Shown here one piece after another: positions 1 through 5,167 of a stretch of DNA of 5,217 nt; the first letter of the stretch is position 1; every line of letters begins with the position of its first letter. The stretch covers positions 1-5,217 of the forward strand of contig CANQXM010000078.1 of NCBI GenBank assembly GCA_947627835.1, in the 5' to 3' direction. The translations under genes and the position numbers were made by a program. A model generated the notes under the pieces. That model did not search any database. It had not been told where the DNA came from and was given only the letters and a program-made list of their open reading frames with translations. This stretch comes from an uncultured Bacilli bacterium (GTDB taxonomy: Bacteria > Bacillota_I > Bacilli_A > RF39 > UBA660).

Positions 1-1034
1 CCCGCAATGTAATATACTTTATCTTTGATTGTAGCTACAATTTCCTTAATGCTTTTCGAACTTACTTTAATTTGTTCTTCACTATTTGGGTATGTAACAT
101 ATAGATAACCATCGATTTTATAGTTTCTTACAGATGGGGTTTGGAAAGATGTTGGTTCATTTACTAGTTTATTCATGCTAACCATTTCCCATTTGTTATT
201 ATTTCTAACTCTTCCTTCTTTTTTACTGGTTCCCACTTTACGCATTTTTTTATTTTTAGGAACTAATTCCCATTCTGTATTTGTTTTTTTATCAACATAG
301 TATAGGGAGTTTTTATAAGTTCCTAGCATATATCCATCATGATACAAGCTATCTTTAAATTCCCAAGTACTTACTTTATTATCTTTCATATTTAATAGAT
401 AAGATTTATTAAAGTAGTAGTCTTCATTATAATCTGGAATTACGAGATAATTTTTGATTTTGGCAACATTTGATATATCATAGATATCTTTTTCAAAAAT
501 CGGAATGTTAGTTTTTTCTTTGTTATTTAATTTATAGAAGCCTTTGTAATTCCAAATATAATAGGTATTTTCATCGATGTTTTTTAGATCAATTTTTTCA
601 TAAGTTTGGGTTTGATAAGCAAAAGACGGCCATAAGTCGGGATCTAATTTGCTTTTCATATCTTCATCTACTAAATGATAGTCAATTTGGGTTGTATCTT
701 TTAGACATTGTGGATAGGTGGTTTCTTTGTCAATATATGGTTTTATACAAATGGTATCGTTACTTTCATAGGTATCTATTTTTTCAATTCTTTGTTTTTT
801 AACATGGTATTTTCCTTCTAATAGCATGGTCCATGTTTTCTCTTCTTTTTGGATGACAAAGGTATAAGCACGCAAGTCAGCGTTATAATATTCGGTAATG
901 TGATAATCCGATTGATCATATTCTTTTTTATAATCTCTAGCATGAAAGATGGCATAGAAGATGAGTATTACAATTAGAATGATGATTACTAGAGCAATGC
1001 GGCGGCGTTTTTGTTTAATTTTACTCTTCTTCAT
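1..1034 (-). CDS. Membrane-anchored extracytoplasmic protein, 3' end outside window
   Basis: This frame stays open for 344 codons from an ATG and runs off the left edge without a stop. Residues 1-12 are strongly basic (KIKQKRRR) and are followed by one hydrophobic helix at about 13-30. That predicts a single-pass protein with its N-terminus in the cytoplasm and a large domain outside. The outer part is rich in Tyr, Asn and Lys, with recurrent strand-like pieces (NSLYYVDKKTNTEWEL, IDGYLYVTYP, KDKVYYIA), which suggests a beta-sheet or propeller-like fold; this is inference from pattern only. Cys96 and Cys110 could form a disulfide. The start ATG lies inside the end of the preceding PH-like gene (14-nt overlap), and there is only a weak GGA upstream, so translation is probably coupled. 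I do not recognise the family, so the function is unknown. Confidence 0.85.
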   Translation of the reverse strand, partial: MKKSKIKQKRRRIALVIIILIVILIFYAIFHARDYKKEYDQSDYHITEYYNADLRAYTFVIQKEEKTWTMLLEGKYHVKKQRIEKIDTYESNDTICIKPYIDKETTYPQCLKDTTQIDYHLVDEDMKSKLDPDLWPSFAYQTQTYEKIDLKNIDENTYYIWNYKGFYKLNNKEKTNIPIFEKDIYDISNVAKIKNYLVIPDYNEDYYFNKSYLLNMKDNKVSTWEFKDSLYHDGYMLGTYKNSLYYVDKKTNTEWELVPKNKKMRKVGTSKKEGRVRNNNKWEMVSMNKLVNEPTSFQTPSVRNYKIDGYLYVTYPNSEEQIKVSSKSIKEIVATIKDKVYYIA

Positions 1035-1473
1035 ATTTTTTTTGTAATCCATATTTCTTTTTTTCTTCCATCATAAATTCGGTTACGTTGGTTTCAATTT
1101 CGGGAAGACTCTTTTTATCTAAATTTGAAATAGCCACCACTTCTTTGATTGTATCAATTGTTACTTTTCCCCATAGTAATCCTTGATAAACTTCTAAGTC
1201 ATTAAACATATCTGGTGTAATTGAGGTTAAGAAATATCCAAATAATAATCTTTTTTGACCGATTAGAATTCGTTTATTGGTTACTGCTATGACACTTGTG
1301 GAAAAAACATCATAAAATAAATCATTTTTTTGACCTACGAATGTGTATTTTACAACTTCGCCTGGATTTAAATGCTTTTCGATGACTTGCGCGTGTTTTT
1401 GAATTCGATACCAAGATACTGTTTTTGGATATTTGTGTTTAAATAATCTTGCTTGATCATATACTGCACCCAT
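1021..1473 (-). CDS. Small bacterial PH-like domain protein (YokE/bPH type)
   Basis: A 150-residue soluble protein with no signal peptide or membrane helix. Residues about 35-130 fit a bacterial pleckstrin-homology-like domain. There is a 'LNPGE' turn near residue 35, then a first strand set (VVKYTFVGQ). Next comes the typical 'VIAVTNKRILIGQ' hairpin near 61-73, and further strands (LEVYQGLLWGKVTID, IKEVVAISNL). The C-terminus is a charged, probably helical tail (EEKKKYGLQKKYEEE). Family members are mostly uncharacterised; the fold usually mediates binding rather than catalysis. The start is supported by AAGAAGGTG about 7 nt upstream (1479-1487). A weak possible promoter (TTGCAG at 1517-1522, TAAAAT at 1494-1499, 17-bp spacer) lies in the 72-nt gap before it, but it would leave a leader of only about 15 nt. 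Its stop codon is inside the next gene's start, so the two products may act together at the membrane. Confidence 0.8.
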   Translation of the reverse strand: MGAVYDQARLFKHKYPKTVSWYRIQKHAQVIEKHLNPGEVVKYTFVGQKNDLFYDVFSTSVIAVTNKRILIGQKRLLFGYFLTSITPDMFNDLEVYQGLLWGKVTIDTIKEVVAISNLDKKSLPEIETNVTEFMMEEKKKYGLQKKYEEE

Positions 1474-1545
1474 ACTTTCACCTTCTTGTTTCTATTTTAT
1501 AATTTTTTTTTCATTTCTGCAATAAGGCTTTCCAAACGGATTTTT

Positions 1546-1926
1546 TTATTTTTTACTTGGAGATAAGGAATAGATTCTTTTCATGACTTCTTCCCCATCG
1601 TAATGATCGTATTTGGGTGCTCGATCTATTTCAGGAATTTGAAACAAATCCTAATATTTTAATTTAAAATGATAGGTTGCTACTCCAAGTGGTGTGTTGA
1701 TGCCTGCAATAAAATCACCCTCAAACATTGGATCATTTTCTTCATCAAAGTGCTTTTTGGATTTCCAAGATAGATTGGGATTACAATTACATAATGTGCA
1801 AAACAAAATTAAGCGATGGCGATAGAGTTCTTCAAAGGTATGATGTCCGTCACTAATCTCTTTTGTATTTATGTGATGTTGTTTTTTCTCTTCTTTAATT
1901 AATGTATTTATTGATTCTGTATTCAT
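1546..1926 (-). pseudogene. WDGH-type phage-associated protein interrupted by in-frame TAG
   Basis: The frame opens at an ATG preceded by a strong SD (GGGGGA) and reads 91 codons (ISDGHHTFEELYRHR, LCN, SWKSKKHFDEEN, FIAGINTPLGVATYHFKLKY). It then hits TAG at 1651-1653. Beyond the stop the same frame continues for 34 codons (DLFQIPEIDRAPKYDHYDGE, then EVMKRIYSL) to a TAA at 1546-1548. From memory, proteins of this family run 'YHFxxKYWDLFxxPExxxAPxWDGHxPxDVxxRxxSL' across this point, so the TAG stands where Trp (TGG) is expected. A single G-to-A change would explain it. The family is common in phages and prophages and has no firm function that I know of. The gene sits 23 nt after the 382-residue gene and is probably cotranscribed with it. 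The 91-residue product may still be made but lacks the C-terminal signature. Readthrough cannot be excluded. Confidence 0.72.
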
Positions 1927-1949
1927 ATGTCCCCCGTTTGTTTGATTTT

Positions 1950-3098
1950 CTAATCTAGTTTTCTTCTACTTTTTTCTAACTTTCTTTCTAGTCGCAATTG
2001 TCTTACTTTTTCTTTTCTTATCTCTTCTTGATTGATATTACTAGAAAGGGCATTTACTAATCTTTGATGCAAATCGGTTTCTTCTTGGGTGTAGAATGAT
2101 GCAGCATTGTTTCTTTGGGTTAAAATTAAATCTTGGATAGATATCGTTGCTATAGGATCATTTTTACTTGTTTTTGAAAAGTAGTCTATGTAGCACTTTA
2201 AATCTTTAGAACCCCCTATTTTTAGGTATTCATTTATCAATAATCTTAATCCTGGATCTGAACGATCAATTGCATACATCATAGGAATATCGATGTTTCT
2301 TCTAAATTCTTTTGCAAATAGAAAAGCTCTTCGCGGACCTATTCTATTGCCACCGCGTTCGATGATTCGATACATAGCACAATTTAAAATTCCTTCTTTT
2401 TGGGAAATCCAGTTATCTGCATTTGTAATGGCTTTTTCTAGTTCATTATTTTTAGGTAGTTCAATGTTCTTTTCCTTAAATAATTCCATGACTTTTCTTA
2501 TATTTAAGCCCTGCAATTCTTCATCATGAATGACCCCATGCGTGTAGCCAGAAATATTTTCGGCCATTTCGACTTTGCCATCTTGCGTTACGTGAAGATG
2601 TGCTGCTCTGGTTTTGGGATTTAAATAAACGACATCTTTATAATGGGGAGATTCAAAATAGCGTCTTTCTTCCCAAGAAAGTGATTTTAGAAATACACTT
2701 GCGTTATAAAAATCAGGCCAATCTAGATATCTCGTATCTGCATTTTCATCAAGTAATTCCTTAATATAAGGATTATTTTTAAACATGACATCATTCATCT
2801 TTGCATTTTCTTTGCCATAGCAATACATTAACCGGTTAATTTCATCATTGGGATATCTTAGTTCATACCATACTGCAATTTTTTCAATTAAATCTCTCAT
2901 CCGTTTTGGATATTGATATCTGCCGCCATCGGAATAGAAATCTTTTATCATTGTTTCATAATACCATTTTATAAATTCATTTACTTGATTTTCTAAATCA
3001 ATGGATGATTTTATGAATCCTGCTTTTTTGGATGCTTCTAATTCACTTTTTGATTGATTCTTTATTTTAAATTTTAATAATTCTTCTTTAATACTCAT
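1950..3098 (-). CDS. Conserved-looking soluble protein of unknown function, 382 aa
   Basis: I do not recognise this protein. I start it at MSIKEELL because GGGGAG lies about 6 nt before that ATG. A start 18 codons further upstream (3152) has no comparable ribosome site and would overlap the GNAT gene. It has no signal peptide or membrane helix. The N-terminal third is helical and charged. The middle (about residues 125-200) is aromatic-rich (RYLDWPDFYNASVFLKSLSW, YKDVVYLNPKTRAAHLHVTQ) and looks like a mixed alpha/beta domain with two His in HLH. A Gly/Arg-rich stretch near 265-285 (ERGGNRIGPRRAFLFAKEFR) is followed by helices. The last 25 residues are very basic (RKEKVRQLRLERKLEKSRRK), fitting a coiled or nucleic-acid-binding tail. 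It lies between the GNAT gene (31 nt away) and the broken WDGH gene (23 nt), likely in one operon and possibly phage-derived. Confidence 0.82.
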   Translation of the reverse strand: MSIKEELLKFKIKNQSKSELEASKKAGFIKSSIDLENQVNEFIKWYYETMIKDFYSDGGRYQYPKRMRDLIEKIAVWYELRYPNDEINRLMYCYGKENAKMNDVMFKNNPYIKELLDENADTRYLDWPDFYNASVFLKSLSWEERRYFESPHYKDVVYLNPKTRAAHLHVTQDGKVEMAENISGYTHGVIHDEELQGLNIRKVMELFKEKNIELPKNNELEKAITNADNWISQKEGILNCAMYRIIERGGNRIGPRRAFLFAKEFRRNIDIPMMYAIDRSDPGLRLLINEYLKIGGSKDLKCYIDYFSKTSKNDPIATISIQDLILTQRNNAASFYTQEETDLHQRLVNALSSNINQEEIRKEKVRQLRLERKLEKSRRKLD

Positions 3099-3129
3099 TT
3101 TAATCTCCCCATAGAAATTCATACCATGA

Positions 3130-3621
3130 TTATACAATATTCTTTGAATCATTTATAGAAATTTTATTGATAACTTTGCTTTTTTCGTATTCCATAAAAT
3201 ATCTTGTTTCTGTCGATTCTTTGATTTTAAATCCTAATTTTTGATACAAGTTAAAAGCCGGAATGTTTTCTTTATAAACCCATAAGTAGACTTTAGAATT
3301 CTGATTTATTATTTCTGTTAATAAGTTGGTACCAATTCCTTTTCTTTGGTAGTTTTTATCTAAGTATATTTCATCTAGCAATAGACCATCTTTATATTTT
3401 TCTAATAGTAAGCACCCAACTTTTTGGTTATTTATGATAATCATTTTATAGTCATTTATTTGTTTTGGAACTGTAGTTTTCACATAGTTAGTTATTTTTT
3501 CAATTTCTTCTTTAGGTAAATCTTTTGCATAATCTAAAATACTTGCTAATTTATAGGACATTAATTGCTTTAGATCCTCTTTGGTTGCGCGTTTTAATTG
3601 ATAATTATTCTTTTTTTTCAT
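3130..3621 (-). CDS. GNAT-family N-acetyltransferase
   Basis: A 163-residue protein with the GNAT fold, which transfers acetyl from acetyl-CoA to an amine. The acetyl-CoA pyrophosphate loop (motif A) is clear: LDEIYLDKNYQRKGIGTNLL at about 82-101, with the Q-R-K-G-I-G signature at 92-97. Motif B follows as VYKENIPAFNLYQKLGF at about 115-131, with the usual Asn, Ala, Tyr and Gly-Phe. The N-terminal half (RATKEDLKQL, long helices, then YKMIIINNQKVGCLLLEKY) is the expected strand-helix part. About 15 residues after the domain (INKISINDSKNIV) are unlike the family and dispensable-looking. The SD is AGAGGA about 8 nt before ATG. The substrate cannot be told; nothing marks it as RimI or as an antibiotic-specific enzyme. 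It is the first gene of the leftward group. Confidence 0.92.
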   Translation of the reverse strand: MKKKNNYQLKRATKEDLKQLMSYKLASILDYAKDLPKEEIEKITNYVKTTVPKQINDYKMIIINNQKVGCLLLEKYKDGLLLDEIYLDKNYQRKGIGTNLLTEIINQNSKVYLWVYKENIPAFNLYQKLGFKIKESTETRYFMEYEKSKVINKISINDSKNIV

Positions 3622-3743
3622 AAATCATTCCTCTTTTTTATTATAGTTGATGAGAAACTATCCTTATTAATTCTAGTTAATAAAAGTTCTTTCAGTTATA
3701 ATTTTAATGAAGTGCATTTTATTTCTTTATACTAAATTTCTCT

Positions 3744-3778
3744 ATTGAAATCTACTGACACATATGTCGATTTTCAAT
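3744..3778. repeat. Imperfect inverted repeat in divergent intergenic region
   Basis: ATTGAAATC (3744-3752) and GATTTTCAAT (3769-3778) are inverted with one extra T. Inside them GACA (3757-3760) and TGTC (3765-3768) form a second inverted pair around CATA. The left arm has an extra TACT. There is no T-run on either side in either strand, so it is not an intrinsic terminator. An operator for the divergent genes or a leader hairpin is possible. Confidence 0.5.
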
Positions 3779-3786
3779 GAAATTAT

Positions 3787-3815
3787 ACAGCATAATGGTG
3801 AAAAAAACAGCATAA
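3787..3815. repeat. Pair of ACAGCATAA direct repeats, 20-bp period
   Basis: ACAGCATAA occurs at 3787-3795 and again at 3807-3815. The 20-bp period, about two helical turns, puts both copies on one face of the DNA. The second copy ends 2 bp before the -35 hexamer of the rightward gene. That is the usual place for a regulator acting on this promoter. No regulator gene is visible nearby. Confidence 0.5.
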
Positions 3816-3817
3816 CA

Positions 3818-3846
3818 TTGAATTTTAATAGTACTAATGCTATTAT
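3818..3846 (+). promoter_or_regulatory. Sigma-A type promoter for the 232-aa gene
   Basis: TTGAAT (-35, 3818-3823), a 17-bp spacer and TATTAT (-10, 3841-3846), with TGC directly before the -10. The predicted start near 3853 leaves a leader of about 20 nt carrying the GGGGGA ribosome site. The minus-strand promoter for the GNAT group could not be placed with confidence in 3622-3872. Confidence 0.6.
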
Positions 3847-3872
3847 AAATCGTAACTGTGGGGGACGATTTT

Positions 3873-4571
3873 ATGGAAAATGGAAAATATACAGTTAATA
3901 GAGACAATATTTATGTTGGAAAGGTTGTAAGAACTGATAGAATTTATCGTCATGAAGGAAATGCTGTTTTTTTTCATTCTAAATTCGGTCAATTAGAAAC
4001 TGGAAATTGGCTTTCCTATCGAAGTATGTTGTTTGTTCCAAACGAAAAAAAATTCTCAAATGATTTGTTATATCAGAGTCCTAGCTATCCTATACTTAAT
4101 ATTACTGATGATGAAACTTGTTTAAATCTTGGAGAAAAAAGTGTAGTAATAAAAGAGGCTTGCAATTTAGCATTATTACTTGAATATTTTGGATATGATA
4201 AAATTTTGAACTTTGAAGATATATTGAGAATAAGAAAAAATTTCTTTAATGGAAAATTTGCTATGGATAATTGTGAATTGTTTGGTTATAAAGAAACTAA
4301 ACCAGAAGATTTGACATATTATAAAAATGGTATTGAGATTACAGATCCTAGAGAATTAAAAGGGGTAATAACTCAAGAAAGAAAATCACAGCAAGCAGGG
4401 CATCGATCATTTACGGGAGTTTCTGAAGGTATCTTGCCTAGAGAATATTGGGACGTTTTAAATGAAATGGGAGATAATGATTTCATGCATGCTATTGAAT
4501 GGCATGAAAAAATAAATGCCTTTGCGCCACATAAACAAGAAGGCCCTATTAAAAAATTAGCCAAAATTTAA
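3873..4571 (+). CDS. Protein of unknown function, 232 aa
   Basis: I do not recognise this protein. The ATG at 3873 is chosen because GGGGGA ends 7 nt before it; a GTG five codons upstream lies inside that ribosome site. It is soluble, with no signal peptide or membrane helix. The N-terminal part is strand-rich and aromatic (KYTVNRDNIYVGKVVRTDRI, NAVFFHSKFGQLETGNWLSY), like a small beta domain. A helical middle follows (VVIKEACNLALLLEYFGYDK, then an Ile/Arg/Lys-rich piece). The C-terminal third carries SQQAGHRSFTGVSEGILPRE and EWHEKINAFAPHKQEGPIKK. It stands alone under its own promoter, divergent from the GNAT group. No terminator is seen before the toxin promoter 10 nt downstream, so readthrough into the toxin module is likely. 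A link between the two is not shown. Confidence 0.85.
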   Translation: MENGKYTVNRDNIYVGKVVRTDRIYRHEGNAVFFHSKFGQLETGNWLSYRSMLFVPNEKKFSNDLLYQSPSYPILNITDDETCLNLGEKSVVIKEACNLALLLEYFGYDKILNFEDILRIRKNFFNGKFAMDNCELFGYKETKPEDLTYYKNGIEITDPRELKGVITQERKSQQAGHRSFTGVSEGILPREYWDVLNEMGDNDFMHAIEWHEKINAFAPHKQEGPIKKLAKI

Positions 4572-4581
4572 TGTAAAAGTA

Positions 4582-4610
4582 TTGTATCAGGAACATTTGT
4601 TTAATATAAT
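4582..4610 (+). promoter_or_regulatory. Promoter of toxin module 1
   Basis: TTGTAT (4582-4587), 17-bp spacer, perfect TATAAT (4605-4610). The predicted start is about 4618-4619, so the mRNA begins near GGAATAC. The second module has the same layout exactly 352 bp on, with shared bases GAACA-TTGTTT-ATATAATTT. Confidence 0.8.
4591..4602. promoter_or_regulatory. LexA/DinR-like SOS box in promoter spacer, module 1
   Basis: GAACATTTGTTT matches the Bacillota LexA (DinR) operator GAAC-N4-GTTC at 7 of 8 conserved positions. It lies between -35 and -10 and ends 2 bp before the -10, where bound LexA would block RNA polymerase. The same position is occupied by a similar box in module 2. Confidence 0.55.
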
Positions 4611-4646
4611 TTGTTTTAGGAATACTTAGTTAGTTTAGGTACTATT

Positions 4647-4673
4647 CTCCTTTACTTTTTAAAGTGGAAGGAG
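4647..4673 (+). promoter_or_regulatory. Leader hairpin sequestering the SD of toxin 1
   Basis: CTCCTT (4647-4652) pairs with AAGGAG of the ribosome site (4668-4673). The stem continues through a T-G pair and one bulged G into ACTT/AAGT with a TTTA loop. The SD (AAGGAGGTG, 4668-4676) is otherwise near perfect, 7 nt from the ATG, so a strong site is kept closed in the folded leader. Confidence 0.6.
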
Positions 4674-4681
4674 GTGAAATT

Positions 4682-4774
4682 ATGAGAAAATCAGAGAAAT
4701 ATCTTTGTTCTATCATAATACTCCTTATTATTGTGATTTTAATCATATTAATAAAAATGGTACCAACTGTATAA
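4682..4774 (+). CDS. Small hydrophobic peptide, candidate type I toxin 1 (30 aa)
   Basis: Thirty codons from ATG to TAA behind a near-consensus SD. The N-terminus is charged (MRKSEKY), then residues about 8-24 are almost only Ile, Leu and Val (SIIILLIIVILIILI), ending with Lys25 and a short tail MVPTV. One membrane helix with basic flanks is the layout of membrane-damaging type I toxins. It aligns with the second peptide (M-x-K-x-E start, IIILL core, Lys at the helix end). It lacks the Fst-type Pro-x-x-x-Gly and does not look like TxpA/BsrG, Ibs or TisB as I know them. Support for translation comes from the SD, its dedicated promoter, the occluding hairpin and conservation in the tandem copy. 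A regulatory or stress membrane peptide that is not toxic is the main alternative. Confidence 0.75.
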   Translation: MRKSEKYLCSIIILLIIVILIILIKMVPTV

Positions 4775-4782
4775 GTCGGTAC
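4753..4782 (-). terminator. Intrinsic terminator of antisense RNA 1
   Basis: On the minus strand GTACCGAC, loop TTATACA, GTTGGTAC form 8 bp (one G-U), followed by CA and TTTTT (4757-4753). The hairpin spans the toxin stop codon. The opposite strand has no T-run after the hairpin, so it should not stop the toxin mRNA. Confidence 0.65.
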
Positions 4783-4796
4783 TAGCCTATAATTTG

Positions 4797-4842
4797 GGAA
4801 TAGTACCTAACTCGTCAAAATTAGGTATTCCTTTTTTATTTT
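4797..4842 (+). terminator. Intrinsic terminator of toxin mRNA 1
   Basis: GGAATA-GTA-CCTAA (4797-4810) pairs with TTAGGTATTCC (4821-4831): 11 bp with a 3-nt bulge and a 10-nt loop, then six T (4832-4837), A, and four more T. The 3' arm is also the partner of the mRNA 5' end. Confidence 0.8.
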
Positions 4843-4847
4843 ATGCA
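4829..4847. repeat. 19-nt direct repeat at module 1 3' end
   Basis: The 19 bases from TCC through the T-tract to TTATGCA are identical at 5199-5217. They cover the end of the terminator and what would be the 5' part of the antisense RNA. Confidence 0.8.
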
Positions 4848-4865
4848 AGTTTCCTTGACACATTC

Positions 4866-4895
4866 ATTGTAACATAAAAATACAATTTTTATCAA
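4866..4895 (-). promoter_or_regulatory. Promoter of antisense RNA 1
   Basis: On the minus strand TTGATA (4895-4890), 18-bp spacer, TACAAT (4871-4866). Start predicted near 4859. No GAAC-N4-GTTC-like box lies here, so the antisense RNA should be made constitutively while the toxin promoter is controlled. Confidence 0.65.
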
Positions 4896-4933
4896 GTGTG
4901 TTTTTTAAATTGGCAAATTTTAGTAGAAATAAA

Positions 4934-4962
4934 TTACGTCAAGAACAATTGTTTGATATAAT
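4934..4962 (+). promoter_or_regulatory. Promoter of toxin module 2
   Basis: TTACGT (4934-4939, weak -35), 17-bp spacer, perfect TATAAT (4957-4962). Start near 4969, so the mRNA begins at about GGATAC. It aligns base for base in layout with the module 1 promoter. Confidence 0.75.
4943..4954. promoter_or_regulatory. LexA/DinR-like SOS box in promoter spacer, module 2
   Basis: GAACAATTGTTT: 7 of 8 conserved positions of GAAC-N4-GTTC, with the same GTTT variant as module 1. It is again 2 bp upstream of the -10. Confidence 0.55.
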
Positions 4963-4998
4963 TTTACTGGATACATTTGAAATATGTCAGGTGCTTTC

Positions 4999-5029
4999 CC
5001 TTTCTATTTATCAATAGATAAAAGAAAGG
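4999..5029 (+). promoter_or_regulatory. Leader hairpin sequestering the SD of toxin 2
   Basis: CCTTTC (4999-5004) pairs with GAAAGG (5024-5029). The stem continues with T5005-A5023 and TTTATC/GATAAA around an AATA loop, 13 bp in all with one bulged A. It covers most of the SD (AAAGGTGG, 5025-5032), which lies 8 nt before the ATG. Confidence 0.65.
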
Positions 5030-5040
5030 TGGCGATATTT

Positions 5041-5118
5041 ATGACAAAAAGAGAATCTTCTCAATTTATTATAATATTACTCCTATTCTTAGTCGTAATT
5101 ATTTTACTTCTAAAATAG
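5041..5118 (+). CDS. Small hydrophobic peptide, candidate type I toxin 2 (25 aa)
   Basis: Twenty-five codons, ATG to TAG. The N-terminus is polar and charged (MTKRESSQ), then a helix of about 16 hydrophobic residues (FIIILLLFLVVIILLL) ends in a C-terminal Lys. Net charge is positive. It is a shorter paralogue of the first peptide: M-x-K-x-E start, IIILL core and Lys after the helix are shared, and the MVPTV tail is missing. It has its own promoter, closed SD hairpin and terminators, in the same order and spacing as module 1. A membrane-acting type I toxin is the best reading. No toxicity can be shown from sequence, and I know of no named family that it fits. Confidence 0.75.
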   Translation: MTKRESSQFIIILLLFLVVIILLLK

Positions 5119-5157
5119 CAAAAGCATCTGATTTCAACATTTGTTGATTTCAGATGC
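5112..5157 (-). terminator. Intrinsic terminator of antisense RNA 2
   Basis: GCATCTGA (5124-5131) and TCAGATGC (5150-5157) pair over 8 bp. After a two-pair T-T internal loop a further 5 bp close an ATTT loop. On the minus strand TTTT (5123-5120), GCTA and TTTT (5115-5112) follow. The toxin stop codon lies in this T-rich end. Confidence 0.6.
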
Positions 5158-5167
5158 AATCCATAAG

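Larger units (their letters stand above)
4619..4842 (+). other. Predicted toxin mRNA 1 with 5'-3' long-distance pairing
   Basis: The transcript is predicted from its promoter and terminator and is about 224 nt. Leader 4619-4629 (GGAATACTTAG) can pair with 4821-4831 (TTAGGTATTCC) over 11 bp including two G-U, that is, with the 3' arm of its own terminator. Leader 4635-4647 (TTAGGTACTATTC) is also fully complementary to 4798-4810, the terminator 5' arm. GGTACTA (4778-4784) pairs with TAGTACC (4801-4807). The mRNA can therefore fold in mutually exclusive ways, as in type I toxin mRNAs that stay inert until 3' processing. Confidence 0.6.
4751..4859 (-). ncRNA. Predicted antisense (antitoxin) RNA 1
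   Basis: Bounded by a minus-strand promoter (4866-4895) and a minus-strand terminator hairpin (4760-4782), giving an RNA of about 105-110 nt. It is complementary to the whole 3' UTR of toxin mRNA 1, including its terminator, and to the last eight or so codons. It does not reach the SD. Control would therefore act through duplex formation and decay, or by changing the 5'-3' fold, as for RatA/TxpA. Near its 5' end CAAG-GAAA-CTTG (4846-4857 on the other strand) forms a small stem with a GNRA tetraloop. Confidence 0.65.

Noticed and set aside
1651..1653. TAG as a recoded sense codon (phage code 15)
   Set aside because: TAG ends other genes here (5116-5118, 1950-1952), and the expected residue is Trp rather than Gln, so a nonsense mutation is simpler.
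2293..2529. Plus-strand 78-codon open frame
   Set aside because: It is antisense to the middle of the well-supported 382-residue gene, has no ribosome site and has no recognisable protein character.
3099..3152. Upstream start of the 382-residue gene (18 extra codons)
   Set aside because: There is no SD before it and it would overlap the GNAT gene; GGGGAG sits correctly before the ATG at 3098.
3130..3621. GNAT as a TacT-type toxin
   Set aside because: No ribbon-helix-helix (DUF1778) antitoxin gene lies beside it, and the neighbour is a 382-residue unrelated protein.
3640..3645. Minus-strand TATAAT before the GNAT gene
   Set aside because: No acceptable -35 at 16-18 bp and it would leave only about 12-15 nt of leader, so it is not listed as a promoter.
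3707..3748. 13-codon plus-strand frame with hydrophobic residues
   Set aside because: No SD, no dedicated terminator and no similarity to the two peptides at the right end.
4373..4564. Minus-strand 63-codon open frame
   Set aside because: It lies opposite the 3' part of the 232-residue gene, without SD or promoter. Its Cys/Ser/Pro-rich sequence is typical of a shadow frame.
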